Origin: Intestinimonas sp.
GTDB lineage: Bacteria > Bacillota > Clostridia > Oscillospirales > Oscillospiraceae
Length of the DNA: 64,000 nucleotides
Assembly (NCBI GenBank): GCA_022653075.1
Contig: JALCSB010000004.1
Coordinates: 62,001-126,000, forward strand
Direction of reading: 5' to 3'
Shown here: positions 17,481 to 28,987 of the stretch, one piece after another
Layout: each line of letters begins with the position of its first letter
Position numbering within the stretch: position 1 is the stretch's first letter
Notes under the pieces: generated by a model
What the model saw: the letters and a program-made list of their open reading frames with translations, nothing else
What the model was told of the DNA's origin: nothing
The model's database searches: none
Program-made: the position numbers and the translations under genes

Positions 17481-18386
17481 ATGGCTGTGTCGTTTTCCGC
17501 AGAAACAAAGGAAGAGCTATGCCGGGAGGTACCCAGCAGCCGTTGCTGCGCGCAGGCGGAAGCCTATGGCGTACTGCTGTTTTGCACTGCGTTCAGTAGT
17601 TCTGAAATCCGTATTATCACCGGCAGCAGCGCCTTTTCGCAGCGCCTGCCGGCACTTTTTCGCCGGGCGTTTCATCTGGAATTTGATCAGGACCCCGACC
17701 GCCCCGACCATCCCGGCAAGCAGGTCTTTGGCATCACGGAGCCAAAAAAGCTGTGTGCCATTCATGAAGCGTTCGGCTCTGACCCTTCGATTACGCTGGC
17801 GCATCATATTAATCTCGCCGCGCTGGAGGAGGACTCCTGCCGCACGGCTTTCCTCCGCGGCGCTTTTCTAACCGGCGGCTCGGTCAGTGACCCGGACGGG
17901 AGCTATCATCTGGAGCTGGTCACATCTCATTATCATGTCAGCCGCGAGCTGTTTTCTCTCCTGCTGGAGGTAGGATTCAACCCCAAGCAGACCACCCGTA
18001 AGTCAAACTATGTCACTTATTTTAAGCAGAGCGAAACCATTGCGGATTTTCTCACCGCCATCGGGGCCCCGCTGGCTGCCATGAAGCTCATGAACGCCAA
18101 GCTGGAAAAACACCTGCGCGGAAGCGTAAACCGCCGCGTAAACTGTGATTCCGCTAATTTGGACAAGGCGGTAGATGCCGCTTTGGACCAGGTGGAGGCG
18201 ATTAAAAGGTTAAAGCGCTCCGGGCTGCTGGAGGATCTGCCCGAAAAACTGAAGCAGACCGCCTGGCTCCGGTCCGAACACCCGGAACTTACCCTTTCCC
18301 AATTGGCCGTACTGTGCGATCCGCCGGTGACAAAATCCTGTCTGAACCACCGGCTTAGAAAGCTGATGGAGCTTTCCGGACGCTGA
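17481..18386 (+). CDS. whiA: DNA-binding protein WhiA
   Basis: WhiA affects cell division and chromosome segregation in Firmicutes and is a sporulation regulator in Streptomyces. The 301-residue product has an N-terminal degenerate LAGLIDADG fold (FLRGAFLTGGSVSDPDGSYHLEL near 110) and a C-terminal helix-turn-helix (about 225-300) with RRVNCDSANLDKAVDAA, SEHPELTLSQLA and TKSCLNHRLRKLMEL. The ATG at 17481 has AAAGGAGA seven bases upstream; an in-frame upstream start inside yvcK is rejected. Confidence 0.95.
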   Translation: MAVSFSAETKEELCREVPSSRCCAQAEAYGVLLFCTAFSSSEIRIITGSSAFSQRLPALFRRAFHLEFDQDPDRPDHPGKQVFGITEPKKLCAIHEAFGSDPSITLAHHINLAALEEDSCRTAFLRGAFLTGGSVSDPDGSYHLELVTSHYHVSRELFSLLLEVGFNPKQTTRKSNYVTYFKQSETIADFLTAIGAPLAAMKLMNAKLEKHLRGSVNRRVNCDSANLDKAVDAALDQVEAIKRLKRSGLLEDLPEKLKQTAWLRSEHPELTLSQLAVLCDPPVTKSCLNHRLRKLMELSGR

Positions 18387-18434
18387 GCGGCTCTTCTCCC
18401 TTTAACCTTTGTTGAAACAATCAGGAGCGAATTT

Positions 18435-21400
18435 ATGTCCTTTGTACACTTACATGTCCATACAGAATTCAGCCTTCTGGACGGTGCCTGCCGGATCAGC
18501 GGCGTGGCAAAACGCGCCAGGGAGCTGGGGCAAAATGCGGTTGCCATCACCGACCACGGCGTCATGTACGGCGTGATCGACTTTTACCGTGCCTGCAAAG
18601 CCGAGGGGATCAAACCGATTATCGGATGCGAGGTTTACGTGGCACCCCGCACCCGGTTCGACCGGGTACATGAGCTGGACTCCGAGGCCCGGCATCTGGT
18701 CCTTCTGTGCCGGAACGAGACGGGATACCGCAATTTATGCCATATGGTGAGCCGCTCATTCACCGAGGGCTTCTACATTAAGCCGCGGATTGATATGGAT
18801 CTGCTTCGTGACTGCCACGGGGGACTGATTGCCTTGTCCGCCTGTCTGGCCGGAGACATTCCACGCAAGCTGCGCGCCGGGAACTACACGGGCGCCCGGC
18901 AAGCGGCCCTGGAAATGCGAGATCTTTTCGGCGAGGACGGCTACTATCTGGAACTTCAAAACCATGGACTGGACGCAGACCCTGAAATCGTTTCCGGGCT
19001 GCTGCGCCTGCACCAAGAGACCGGCATTCCCCTGGTCGCCACCAATGACGCGCACTATCTCACCCGGGAGGACGCAAAAATTCAGGATGTGCTTTTGTGT
19101 ATTCAAACCGGTAAAACGGTGGACGACCCGAACCGGATGAAATTCGAAACAGATGAGTTCTATTTTAAGTCAGAGGATGAAATGCGTTCCCTTTTTCCGG
19201 ACTGGCCAGATGCATTGGAAAACACTCAGAAAATCGCAGACCAGTGTAATGTGGAGTTTGAGTTCGGTACGTACCACCTGCCGGAGTTCAAACTGCCGGA
19301 GGGCTACACAGATGGTGATGCCTATTTTAAAACTCTCTGCTTTGATGGGTTCCGCCGACGTTATCCGGACGAGCCGGAGCAATACCGAAAGCAATTGGAC
19401 TATGAGATGAATATGATCCGCAAAATGGGGTTCGTGGATTATTTTCTTATTGTCTCCGATTTTATCGGCTACGCCAAACGCCACGGCATCCCGGTAGGTC
19501 CGGGGCGTGGTTCCGCGGCGGGCTCTATCGTATCCTACTGCCTGAACATCACCGATGTAAATCCGGTCAAATATAATCTCTATTTTGAACGCTTTCTAAA
19601 TCCGGAACGGGTTACCATGCCGGATATCGATATTGATTTCTGTATCCGGCGGCGGCAAGAAGTCATTGACTATGTCACCCGCAAATACGGGGCCGATCAT
19701 GTAGCGCAGATTGTCACCTTCGGTACTATGGCGGCCCGCGGCGCCATCCGGGACGTGGGCCGCGCCCTTAATTTTTCCTATGGCGAGGTAGACAATATCG
19801 CAAAGCAGGTTCCTTCCACTCCGCATATTACGCTGGATGAAGCGCTTAAACTCTCCAAGCCGCTGAGGGACCTGTACGACGGAGACGAACGGATTAAATA
19901 CCTGATCGATACCGCACGGGCCCTTGAGGGAATGCCCCGCCACGCTTCTACACATGCCGCCGGCGTGGTCATTACCCGCCTGCCGGTGGCCGACTATGTG
20001 CCTCTGGCGAAAAATGACGAATCGGTGGTCACGCAGTATACCATGACCACGCTGGAAGAGCTCGGCCTTCTGAAAATGGACTTTTTAGGCCTGCGAAACT
20101 TAACCGTGCTAGATGACGCCGTTCAGATGGTAGCGGAAACTGAGCCTGGATTCTCCCTGAAAAGCATTCCGGACAACGACCCCGCCACCTTCCAGATGAT
20201 CTCAGAGGGTAAAACCTCCGGCGTATTCCAGATGGAGTCTCCGGGCATGACCGGCGTGTGCGTCGGCCTCAAGCCGCAGAATATTGAGGATATCACCGCT
20301 ATTATTGCCCTTTACCGTCCCGGCCCCATGGAGTCCATCCCCCGCTTTATTGCCTGCAAGCAAAACCCACGTTTGATCCGCTATAAGCATCCCACACTGG
20401 AGCCGATTCTCTCCATAACCTACGGCTGTATTGTCTATCAAGAACAGGTCATCGAGATTTTCCGCAGGTTGGGCGGCTATTCTTTGGGACAGGCAGACAT
20501 GGTGCGCCGCGCCATCTCCAAAAAGAAGGCCAAGGAGATTGAACGGGAGCGAAAATCCTTTATCTATGGCGACCCGGATCGAAATATCCCCGGCTGTATC
20601 GCCAACGGAATTCCGGAGCAGGTGGGGCAGGAGATCTATAACGAGATCTATGATTTTGCCAATTACGCGTTTAATAAAGCCCATGCGGTATGCTACGCCA
20701 TTGTAGCCTATGAGACCGCCTGGTTCAAGTGCCACCACATGCGGGAATATATGGCAGCCCTGCTCACCTCTGTTTTGGACTCCCAAGGTAAAGTCGCGGA
20801 ATATATCAGCGAATGCAGGGAAAACAACATAGAGCTCCTTCCTCCTGATATCAACTCCTCCCGTGCGGATTTTACCGTCTCCGGGGATGGTATTCGCTTC
20901 GGACTGGTGGCGGTAAAGGGCGTGGGACGCGGTTTTATAGAAAATGTGCTGCGCGAGCGGGAGCGCGGCGGTTCCTTTGTCTCCTTCCCCGACTTTGTAC
21001 AGCGGATGTGCGAAGCCGATCTCAACCGCCGGGTTGTAGAAAACCTGATCCGCTGTGGTGCCTTTGACAGCATGGGTTACAAGCGCTCCCAACTGTTGGA
21101 TGTCTTTGGCCAGGTTATCGACAGTGCCGTTCAGCAGCGGAGAAAAAATCTCGAGGGGCAATTTGATCTGTTCGGAGGCGGTGGAGAGCGGAAAAGCCCA
21201 CCGGAGATGGTTCTCCCCAACCTGCCGGAGTTCAGCCGCCATGAGCTGATGGCCATGGAAAAAGAGACCACCGGCCTCTATCTTACGGGCCACCCCATGG
21301 ATGAATACCGGGATGCCGCGAAACGGGCCAAGGCGGTGCCTATCGGCGCGATCATGGGAGATTTGGAACAGGAAAATGGTCCGCGCACCTACCACGACGA

Positions 21401-21890
21401 ACAGCGTGTCACCATTGCCGGTATTATTGAGGCCGCTAAAACCAAGACCACGCGGAATAATACCCTGATGGCCTATGTCTCTCTGGAGGACGATACCGGT
21501 TCCATGGAAATTTTGGTGTTTTCCCGCGTGCTGGGCGAATGCGGCAGCTATATTAAGCCCAATATGCCGGTTCTTGTTTCAGGCCGTATTTCTATCCGCG
21601 AGGAAAAGGAGCCTCAACTCATGGCTGATTCCATCCGTCCCCTTGGGGACTACACCCCGCCCCCCGAGGAACAAAACAAACCTGAAAAATTGTACCTCCG
21701 GCTGCCCACGGCAGAGGGTCGTCTGTTTAAAAAAATCAGAAAAATATTTGTGATGTTTCCCGGCAGTCAGCGGGCCATTGTTTACTTTAGCGATACCAAA
21801 AAGCGCCTGGCAACTCCCTGTGTCATTCACCCCGCTCTAGTGTCGGAAATGAAGGACTTATTGGGAGAGGAAAACGTGGTAATCAAGTAG
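18435..21890 (+). CDS. dnaE: DNA polymerase III subunit alpha (DnaE)
   Basis: A replicative C-family polymerase. The 1151 residues begin with a PHP domain (FVHLHVHTEFSLLDG, ITDHGVMYG), then the polymerase core with VGPGRGSAAGSIVSYCL near 355 and the catalytic acids in MPDIDIDFC near 395, RHASTHAAGVVI near 497, GVFQMES near 595, the thumb/fingers and beta-clamp region, and a C-terminal OB fold (about 990-1070, VTIAGIIEAAKTKTTRNN). Length fits DnaE1. Most Firmicutes also have PolC; it is not in the window. cls follows after 24 bases. Confidence 0.97.
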   Translation: MSFVHLHVHTEFSLLDGACRISGVAKRARELGQNAVAITDHGVMYGVIDFYRACKAEGIKPIIGCEVYVAPRTRFDRVHELDSEARHLVLLCRNETGYRNLCHMVSRSFTEGFYIKPRIDMDLLRDCHGGLIALSACLAGDIPRKLRAGNYTGARQAALEMRDLFGEDGYYLELQNHGLDADPEIVSGLLRLHQETGIPLVATNDAHYLTREDAKIQDVLLCIQTGKTVDDPNRMKFETDEFYFKSEDEMRSLFPDWPDALENTQKIADQCNVEFEFGTYHLPEFKLPEGYTDGDAYFKTLCFDGFRRRYPDEPEQYRKQLDYEMNMIRKMGFVDYFLIVSDFIGYAKRHGIPVGPGRGSAAGSIVSYCLNITDVNPVKYNLYFERFLNPERVTMPDIDIDFCIRRRQEVIDYVTRKYGADHVAQIVTFGTMAARGAIRDVGRALNFSYGEVDNIAKQVPSTPHITLDEALKLSKPLRDLYDGDERIKYLIDTARALEGMPRHASTHAAGVVITRLPVADYVPLAKNDESVVTQYTMTTLEELGLLKMDFLGLRNLTVLDDAVQMVAETEPGFSLKSIPDNDPATFQMISEGKTSGVFQMESPGMTGVCVGLKPQNIEDITAIIALYRPGPMESIPRFIACKQNPRLIRYKHPTLEPILSITYGCIVYQEQVIEIFRRLGGYSLGQADMVRRAISKKKAKEIERERKSFIYGDPDRNIPGCIANGIPEQVGQEIYNEIYDFANYAFNKAHAVCYAIVAYETAWFKCHHMREYMAALLTSVLDSQGKVAEYISECRENNIELLPPDINSSRADFTVSGDGIRFGLVAVKGVGRGFIENVLRERERGGSFVSFPDFVQRMCEADLNRRVVENLIRCGAFDSMGYKRSQLLDVFGQVIDSAVQQRRKNLEGQFDLFGGGGERKSPPEMVLPNLPEFSRHELMAMEKETTGLYLTGHPMDEYRDAAKRAKAVPIGAIMGDLEQENGPRTYHDEQRVTIAGIIEAAKTKTTRNNTLMAYVSLEDDTGSMEILVFSRVLGECGSYIKPNMPVLVSGRISIREEKEPQLMADSIRPLGDYTPPPEEQNKPEKLYLRLPTAEGRLFKKIRKIFVMFPGSQRAIVYFSDTKKRLATPCVIHPALVSEMKDLLGEENVVIK

Positions 21891-21914
21891 CGTGTGAGGC
21901 GGGAGGGATATAAA

Positions 21915-23456
21915 ATGAAAAAAATGGTCTCACTTCTGTTCCACCGGATTTTCTGGGTAGCTTTCGCGCTGCTGATTCAACTGATGATCCTGTTTCTGAT
22001 GGTCGTCCGGTTCAGCCGCTATTTTGTCTATTTTTATTGGCTCAGTGTCGCCATCAGTGTGGTAGCCGTTATCTGGATCATCGGAAATAAAAGCGACCCA
22101 GGCTATAAGATCGCCTGGCTGGTCCCCATCCTCAGCATACCTATTTTCGGCGGTCTCATTTATCTGATGTTCGGCGGTAGCCGGCTGAACCGCAGAACGC
22201 GGCTGAAAATGCAGTGTATGGCAGACGATATGCAGAAGGAACTGGCCTGCGATTATAAAGCCGACCAACTTCTTCCCCTGGGGGAAGACGCCGTCCACCA
22301 GGCGCGCTATCTGGAGCATATTGCTTACTGTCCGGTATATGGAAATACGAAAGCCGAATATTTTTCCAGCGGCGAACTCTGTTTTCCCAGGATGCTTCAG
22401 GAACTGAAAAAAGCAAAACAATATATTTTTATTGAGTACTTTATTATTCAGAGCGGGACCATGTGGGACAGTATTCTAAAGATTTTAAAGGAGAAAGCGG
22501 CGGAAGGTGTGGACGTCCGCGTGCTGTATGACGACATTGGCTGCACATTCACGCTGCCCCGGAATTATAACCGCCACCTGGAGGAAGATACCGGAATCCA
22601 GTGTGCGGTATTCAATCCTTTCGTTCCCATTCTGTCTCTTCGGCTTAACAACCGCGACCACCGCAAAATTATGGTGATCGACGGTAAAGTTGCCTTCACC
22701 GGCGGAATCAATTTGGCAGATGAGTATATTAATACCTATGAAAAGCACGGCTACTGGAAGGACTCCGCGATCTGCCTCAAGGGGGAGGCCGCATGGAGCA
22801 TGGCAGTGATGTTTCTCTCCCTCTGGGATTATACGCGGGAGGTCGAGGACGACTATGAGGCGTTTCGCCCTGTCTGCCCTAGGTGTCTGCTCAAACCGGG
22901 TGAACCGCTCAGTTTTGTGCAGCCCTATACTGACAATCCGCTGGACGACGAGCCTGTGGGACAATCCGTCTATTTGAATCTCATCAACAAGGCCCGCCGG
23001 TATGTTTATATCACCACGCCCTACCTTATTGTCAGCGATTCGGTCAATACCGCCCTCTGCAACGCCGCCAAGTCGGGTGTGGACGTCCGCATCATGACTC
23101 CGGCTATTCCGGACAAAAAAATAGTCTTTGAGATGACACGCGCCCACTACCCCGCCCTGTTGGAGGCCGGCGTTCAAATTTTCGAGTATACGCCAGGTTT
23201 TGTCCATTCCAAAACTTTTTCCGTGGATGACCTTTACGGCACGGTCGGTTCCATTAATCTGGATTATCGAAGCCTTTTTCTTCACTTTGAAAACGGCGTA
23301 CTGCTGTTTCATGACCCCTGCATCCGTGACATCCGAGACGATTTTTTGTCCGCGCAGCAGAAGTGCCGCCAAATCACGCGGGAATTCTGCCGCACGCTGT
23401 CATGGAAGAAGCGTCTGCTTCAGGCTGTGCTGCGCATTTTCTCCCCTTTGCTGTAA
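21915..23456 (+). CDS. cls: Cardiolipin synthase
   Basis: Cls joins two phosphatidylglycerols into cardiolipin at the membrane. The 513-residue protein has two or three N-terminal helices (about 8-32, 35-55, 65-87), the typical Firmicute PLDc_N part (ILSIPIFGGLIYLMFG), and two HKD phospholipase D motifs: HRKIMVIDGKVAFTGG near 250 and HSKTFSVDDLYGTVGSINLD near 430. The ATG at 21915 has GGGAGG ahead, and an upstream in-frame start lacks a site. Confidence 0.93.
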   Translation: MKKMVSLLFHRIFWVAFALLIQLMILFLMVVRFSRYFVYFYWLSVAISVVAVIWIIGNKSDPGYKIAWLVPILSIPIFGGLIYLMFGGSRLNRRTRLKMQCMADDMQKELACDYKADQLLPLGEDAVHQARYLEHIAYCPVYGNTKAEYFSSGELCFPRMLQELKKAKQYIFIEYFIIQSGTMWDSILKILKEKAAEGVDVRVLYDDIGCTFTLPRNYNRHLEEDTGIQCAVFNPFVPILSLRLNNRDHRKIMVIDGKVAFTGGINLADEYINTYEKHGYWKDSAICLKGEAAWSMAVMFLSLWDYTREVEDDYEAFRPVCPRCLLKPGEPLSFVQPYTDNPLDDEPVGQSVYLNLINKARRYVYITTPYLIVSDSVNTALCNAAKSGVDVRIMTPAIPDKKIVFEMTRAHYPALLEAGVQIFEYTPGFVHSKTFSVDDLYGTVGSINLDYRSLFLHFENGVLLFHDPCIRDIRDDFLSAQQKCRQITREFCRTLSWKKRLLQAVLRIFSPLL

Positions 23457-23465
23457 CGAGAACGG

Positions 23466-23499
23466 AAAAGGGCCCGGGAAAATTTTCCCGGGCCCTTTT
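23466..23499. terminator. Bidirectional terminator between cls and sleB
   Basis: A perfect 34-bp palindrome: AAAAGGGCCCGGG on the left, its complement with a TTTT tail on the right, four A/T pairs in the middle. It serves the convergent cls and SleB genes. Confidence 0.9.
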
Positions 23500-23504
23500 C
23501 GCTT

Positions 23505-24200
23505 TTATGCACAGAAACGGTGATTCCCAATTATCTTTAGCAGGGGTCTGGACCAAATCCAGCCGCTGGTAGCGGTCGCGGGATTAAAATAGTAGATTGC
23601 ACCGCCGCTGGGATCTGCGCCGTTCAAGGCAGCCTGCGCCGCGCGAATGGCGGAGTCCGATACCGGCGCGTTAAATTGTCCGTCCATCATACAGGTGAAT
23701 GCGCCGGGCTGGTAAACAACCCCCGCAATGGTATTGGGAAAGGACGGATGCCCTACCCGGTTCAGGATTACAGCGCCCACCGCCACCTGACCACTGTACG
23801 GCTCCCCTCTCGCCTCTGCCGAAACGACTCGGGCTAAAAGCTGCAGCGAACCGTTCTGCTGTGCCTGAATGCCGCCCGTGTTGGTGGTACTTCCATCCTG
23901 TATGCCCAGCGCCGCCAGTGTGGCCGGCCCTGCGATACCATCCTCCGTCAGACTGTTTTCCCGCTGAAAATAACGTACAGCCTCCGTCGTCCTGCTGCCA
24001 TAAATCCCGTCCACATTTCCTTCATAATAGCCCCAGTTTTTGAGTTTGGTCTGAATCGTGCGTACGGTATCCCCTGTGGACCCCGGCCGGTATGCGGCCG
24101 CCTGCGCAGTCTGTGTCAGCCCGATAATAAGGAAAATATTAAGCGCAAAAATAAGGCCAAGCGCCACCAGCAGCTTTCGCCTTTTCTCTGTTTTACTCAT
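23505..24200 (-). CDS. sleB: SleB-type cell wall hydrolase (spore cortex-lytic)
   Basis: SleB is a lytic transglycosylase that degrades the spore cortex at germination. The 231-residue product has a basic N-terminus and signal helix (about 10-35, ending TAQAAA), a PG_binding_1 domain (about 40-95, GDTVRTIQTKLKNWGYY, GIYGSRTTEAV), and a Hydrolase_2 domain (about 115-231) with the catalytic Glu in LARVVSAEARGEPYSGQVAVGAVILNR and IAGVVYQPGAF. The ATG at 24200 has GGAGG nine bases ahead. The usual partner ypeB is not adjacent. A second Hydrolase_2 protein lies at 61.1 kb. Confidence 0.9.
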   Translation of the reverse strand: MSKTEKRRKLLVALGLIFALNIFLIIGLTQTAQAAAYRPGSTGDTVRTIQTKLKNWGYYEGNVDGIYGSRTTEAVRYFQRENSLTEDGIAGPATLAALGIQDGSTTNTGGIQAQQNGSLQLLARVVSAEARGEPYSGQVAVGAVILNRVGHPSFPNTIAGVVYQPGAFTCMMDGQFNAPVSDSAIRAAQAALNGADPSGGAIYYFNPATATSGWIWSRPLLKIIGNHRFCA

Positions 24201-24321
24201 ACGCCTACCTCCGTACACGTTTTCAGCCCTAGTGTACGGAAAATTGCGGTAGATTATGCAATGCATATAGAAGGTAAAAATGGGGCATACTGGTTAAAAA
24301 CGGAGCAGGATGTGATTTCAA

Positions 24322-24597
24322 ATGGTGCAGGGCGTCAATCGCAGGGTCATCGTGGTACGCGCACCGGACCCCAAACTGTTCGAACAGGCCATCTTCATTA
24401 TGCGGGAGGATGCGTTCCAGGAAGAGGGCGTTTCTCCGGATATGGTACTGGCGGAAGCCCAGCAGGTCGCTGTCGGGTACGCAAAGCGTAACTCCTTCTG
24501 GGGCAAACGGTCGGAATTACTCAAACCAGTGGTTTGCCTGGCCATCGGGGCCCTGTTGGCCACCTGTGGGTGGTGCCTCGGCCTGTTCCTTCTGTAA
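24322..24597 (+). CDS. Small tail-anchored membrane protein, unknown function
   Basis: A 91-residue protein I do not recognise as a named family. It has an N-terminal soluble part beginning MVQGVNRRVIVVRAPDP, with acidic and helical character to about residue 65, and a single C-terminal hydrophobic helix (about 69-91, VVCLAIGALLATCGWCLGLFLL). The ATG at 24322 has an AGGA-type site about 12 bases upstream. A clear terminator follows. It is divergent from sleB. The organised reading frame, own terminator and membrane helix favour a real gene. Confidence 0.7.
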   Translation: MVQGVNRRVIVVRAPDPKLFEQAIFIMREDAFQEEGVSPDMVLAEAQQVAVGYAKRNSFWGKRSELLKPVVCLAIGALLATCGWCLGLFLL

Positions 24598-24612
24598 CAG
24601 GCGAAAAATAGA

Positions 24613-24648
24613 GCGGCAGGTTTAGAAAACCTGCCGCCGTCCATTTTT
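24613..24648 (+). terminator. Terminator after the small membrane protein
   Basis: A perfect 11-bp stem (24613-24623 with 24627-24637), 3-base loop, then CGTCCATTTTTAT. Confidence 0.8.
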
Positions 24649-24805
24649 ATAGCGTCCTGACCAGCATAATGTCATCGTCCAATAAAAAACAACAGCAAAG
24701 GGTTTGTTCCCCACAAACCGCCCTGGTGCGCCAAATGGCGCAGCTCTTTCGTCCCAATATAAAGGGACAAAGATGTTTTAGCCAGATCAGCCACGAATAT
24801 TAATA

Positions 24806-25315
24806 TTATGATTGCAGCCGCGCTGCGGAAATCTCAGTGCGAAAATACGGAATCCGGGGCAGTACCATCAGGAGCGGCAGCCCCAGTCCATAACAGGCCA
24901 CCAGCTCACCAAGACCCACTGTGACACCATGAACGGCGGCCAAACTCCAGAATCCGGGCCCAAAACCGACTTCATACCAAGCCAGCATGGCTCCGATAAT
25001 GACCCCGTTACAGATAACCGGCGGCAGAGGGGCCAGTGCCTTGTGCTTCATCCGTGCCGTCCAGACGGCGGCAATCAGACTGGCGGCCGTCCCGCATACG
25101 ATATCGACAGGTCCGTATGGACTGAGCAGGTTTACCACCAGACAGCCAACCGTGACCCCAGGAATCGCCGCCGGAAAAAGAAAGGGTAAAACGGTAAATG
25201 CCTCAGCCAGCCGCACCTGAATGGCACCGTAGGCGGGCAGACATAATGTCAGTGCGGCATAAGCGGCCGCGATGACAGCGCCTATGGTAAGATTGCGTGT
25301 GGTAAATTTGCGCAT
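24806..25315 (-). CDS. queT: QueT family queuosine-precursor transporter (ECF S component)
   Basis: QueT proteins are substrate-binding membrane components that import preQ0/preQ1-type precursors using a shared ECF energising module. The 169-residue protein has about five helices, with the family signature IQVRLAEAFTVLPFLFPAAIPGVTVGC near 30-60, NLLSPYGPVDIVCGTAASL near 63 and NGVIIGAMLAW near 102. A structured leader with a strong promoter lies upstream. tgt and queA elsewhere in the window use the imported precursor. Confidence 0.9.
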   Translation of the reverse strand: MRKFTTRNLTIGAVIAAAYAALTLCLPAYGAIQVRLAEAFTVLPFLFPAAIPGVTVGCLVVNLLSPYGPVDIVCGTAASLIAAVWTARMKHKALAPLPPVICNGVIIGAMLAWYEVGFGPGFWSLAAVHGVTVGLGELVACYGLGLPLLMVLPRIPYFRTEISAARLQS

Positions 25316-25339
25316 AATAAGCAGACCTCCATTTTTTGT

Positions 25340-25450
25340 TTAGAGTACGCGCGTCCCGTACAGGACTGCGGGTCCCTTTCCCCACGGGTATGACGCAAAA
25401 ACCCGTGGGCGGCATTCTCCGCAGCCGTTGGACTGGGTGGGGAACCAGTC
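25340..25450 (-). promoter_or_regulatory. Structured leader of queT, candidate preQ1 riboswitch
   Basis: On the minus strand the leader forms hairpin GACTGG/CCAGTC (25431-25450) with loop TTCCCCAC, a 9-bp hairpin (25401-25409 with 25381-25389) and a long-range pair CTGCGG (25419-25424) with CCGCAG (25367-25372). The first loop (TTCCCC) is complementary to GGGGAA just after the second hairpin (25378-25383), giving a pseudoknot. queT leaders in related bacteria are known to carry preQ1 riboswitches, including class III. The class here is inferred, not matched to a model. Confidence 0.55.
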
Positions 25451-25458
25451 GAAAGTCA

Positions 25459-25487
25459 TTATATCACACACCTAAAAAAAAGCAAGA
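25459..25487 (-). promoter_or_regulatory. SigA-type promoter of queT leader
   Basis: TTGCTT and TATAAT with a spacer of about 16 bases on the minus strand, just upstream of the structured leader. Confidence 0.6.
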
Positions 25488-25499
25488 GGCACCGGAATA

Positions 25500-25545
25500 G
25501 CAGGAAACCCCGGAATTCATAATTCCGGGGCCTCCTGCCTTATTT
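25500..25545 (-). terminator. Terminator after clpB
   Basis: A 10-bp perfect stem CCCCGGAATT (25508-25517) with AATTCCGGGG (25521-25530), 3-base loop; the outer bases extend pairing and the minus-strand exit is TTTCCTG. Confidence 0.8.
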
Positions 25546-25559
25546 CAGAAATTTCAGGA

Positions 25560-28169
<2,610 letters not shown>

Positions 28170-28254
28170 TTTGTGTCACTTCCTTTTGCATAATCATATT
28201 TTTAAATGAGAAAAGCGGGGCGCAACCGCAGGTGCGTCCCGCCAAGAGTGGGAA

Positions 28255-28683
28255 TTACTGAATGGCGATACGATGGGTTTCGGGGACCGCTGGCTGCTCT
28301 TTGGGAAGGATCAGAGACAGGATACCGTTCTCATAAGTGGCCGTGATATTACTCTCATCGATACCGGATATATCAAACGAGCGGGTATAAGAGCCATAGC
28401 GGCGCTCGCGGCGAATGTAGTTGCCTTCGCTGTCCTTCTCTTCCTTCTGCTCCTTATGCTCCGCGGAGATGGTGAGTACGTTTTCCTTCAAATCCAGACT
28501 GATGTCCTCCTTCTCAAATCCGGGGAGCTCAGCTTCCAGCAGAAAGGAATCGCCTTTATCCTGAATGTCGGTGCGAAAAGCCGGCAGGTTGGTATTGGTG
28601 CTGCGGAAAAAGTCGCGTGCGAAATGGTCAAAAGTATCAAACAAATTATTGTCCTGACGTTCAAACGGAAGCATACCAAACAT
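28255..28683 (-). CDS. Hsp20/alpha-crystallin small heat-shock protein
   Basis: Small heat-shock proteins hold unfolding proteins for later rescue by ClpB/DnaK. The 142-residue protein has the alpha-crystallin domain (about 38-130) with DIQDKGDSFLLEAELPGFEKEDISLDL, RRERRYGSYTRSF and the A-x-x-x-n-G-I-L motif ATYENGILSLILPK. The ribosome site AAAGGAGA precedes ATG at 28683. A CIRCE operator lies about 210 bases upstream, and clpB follows in the same direction. Confidence 0.94.
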   Translation of the reverse strand: MFGMLPFERQDNNLFDTFDHFARDFFRSTNTNLPAFRTDIQDKGDSFLLEAELPGFEKEDISLDLKENVLTISAEHKEQKEEKDSEGNYIRRERRYGSYTRSFDISGIDESNITATYENGILSLILPKEQPAVPETHRIAIQ

Positions 28684-28893
28684 AAAAAAGTCTCCTTTAC
28701 AAATAAAATTGTTTTGTTTTTAGCTCTGGCAGTCTCATCCACTGTTTGCTAAAATCTTCGGTTTTCCATGGAAACCATCCTCTTTCCGGGGGGGTGATCC
28801 CTTTGGGAATCCTCCCCTTGTCTTAATTTCTGACTGTATTATAGGGCTGTATTATGAACAAATATACATGAAATTATGTACAAACTGTAAATG

Positions 28894-28920
28894 TTAGCAC
28901 TCTTTACATTAGAGTGCTAA
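28894..28920. promoter_or_regulatory. CIRCE operator (HrcA binding site)
   Basis: TTAGCACTC (28894-28902), nine bases, GAGTGCTAA (28912-28920): an exact match to the known consensus TTAGCACTC-N9-GAGTGCTAA. It precedes hsp20-clpB on the minus strand; the 210-base leader that follows has an additional stem. Confidence 0.95.
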
Positions 28921-28939
28921 CATCCATTTTCTGTTTTTC

Positions 28940-28978
28940 TGAGAAAAATACCCCATAAAACCGAAGTCCTATGGGGTA
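28940..28978 (-). terminator. Terminator after the dnaG-rpoD-Nudix operon
   Basis: A 9-bp stem (28949-28957 with 28970-28978) with a 12-base loop, followed on the minus strand by TTTTTCTC. Confidence 0.8.
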
Positions 28979-28987
28979 CGCTTCTCT

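Noticed and set aside
20202-21395. 397-residue ORF on the minus strand inside dnaE
   Set aside because: It is antisense to strongly conserved DnaE sequence, lacks a ribosome site and shows no domain; high GC creates such shadow frames.
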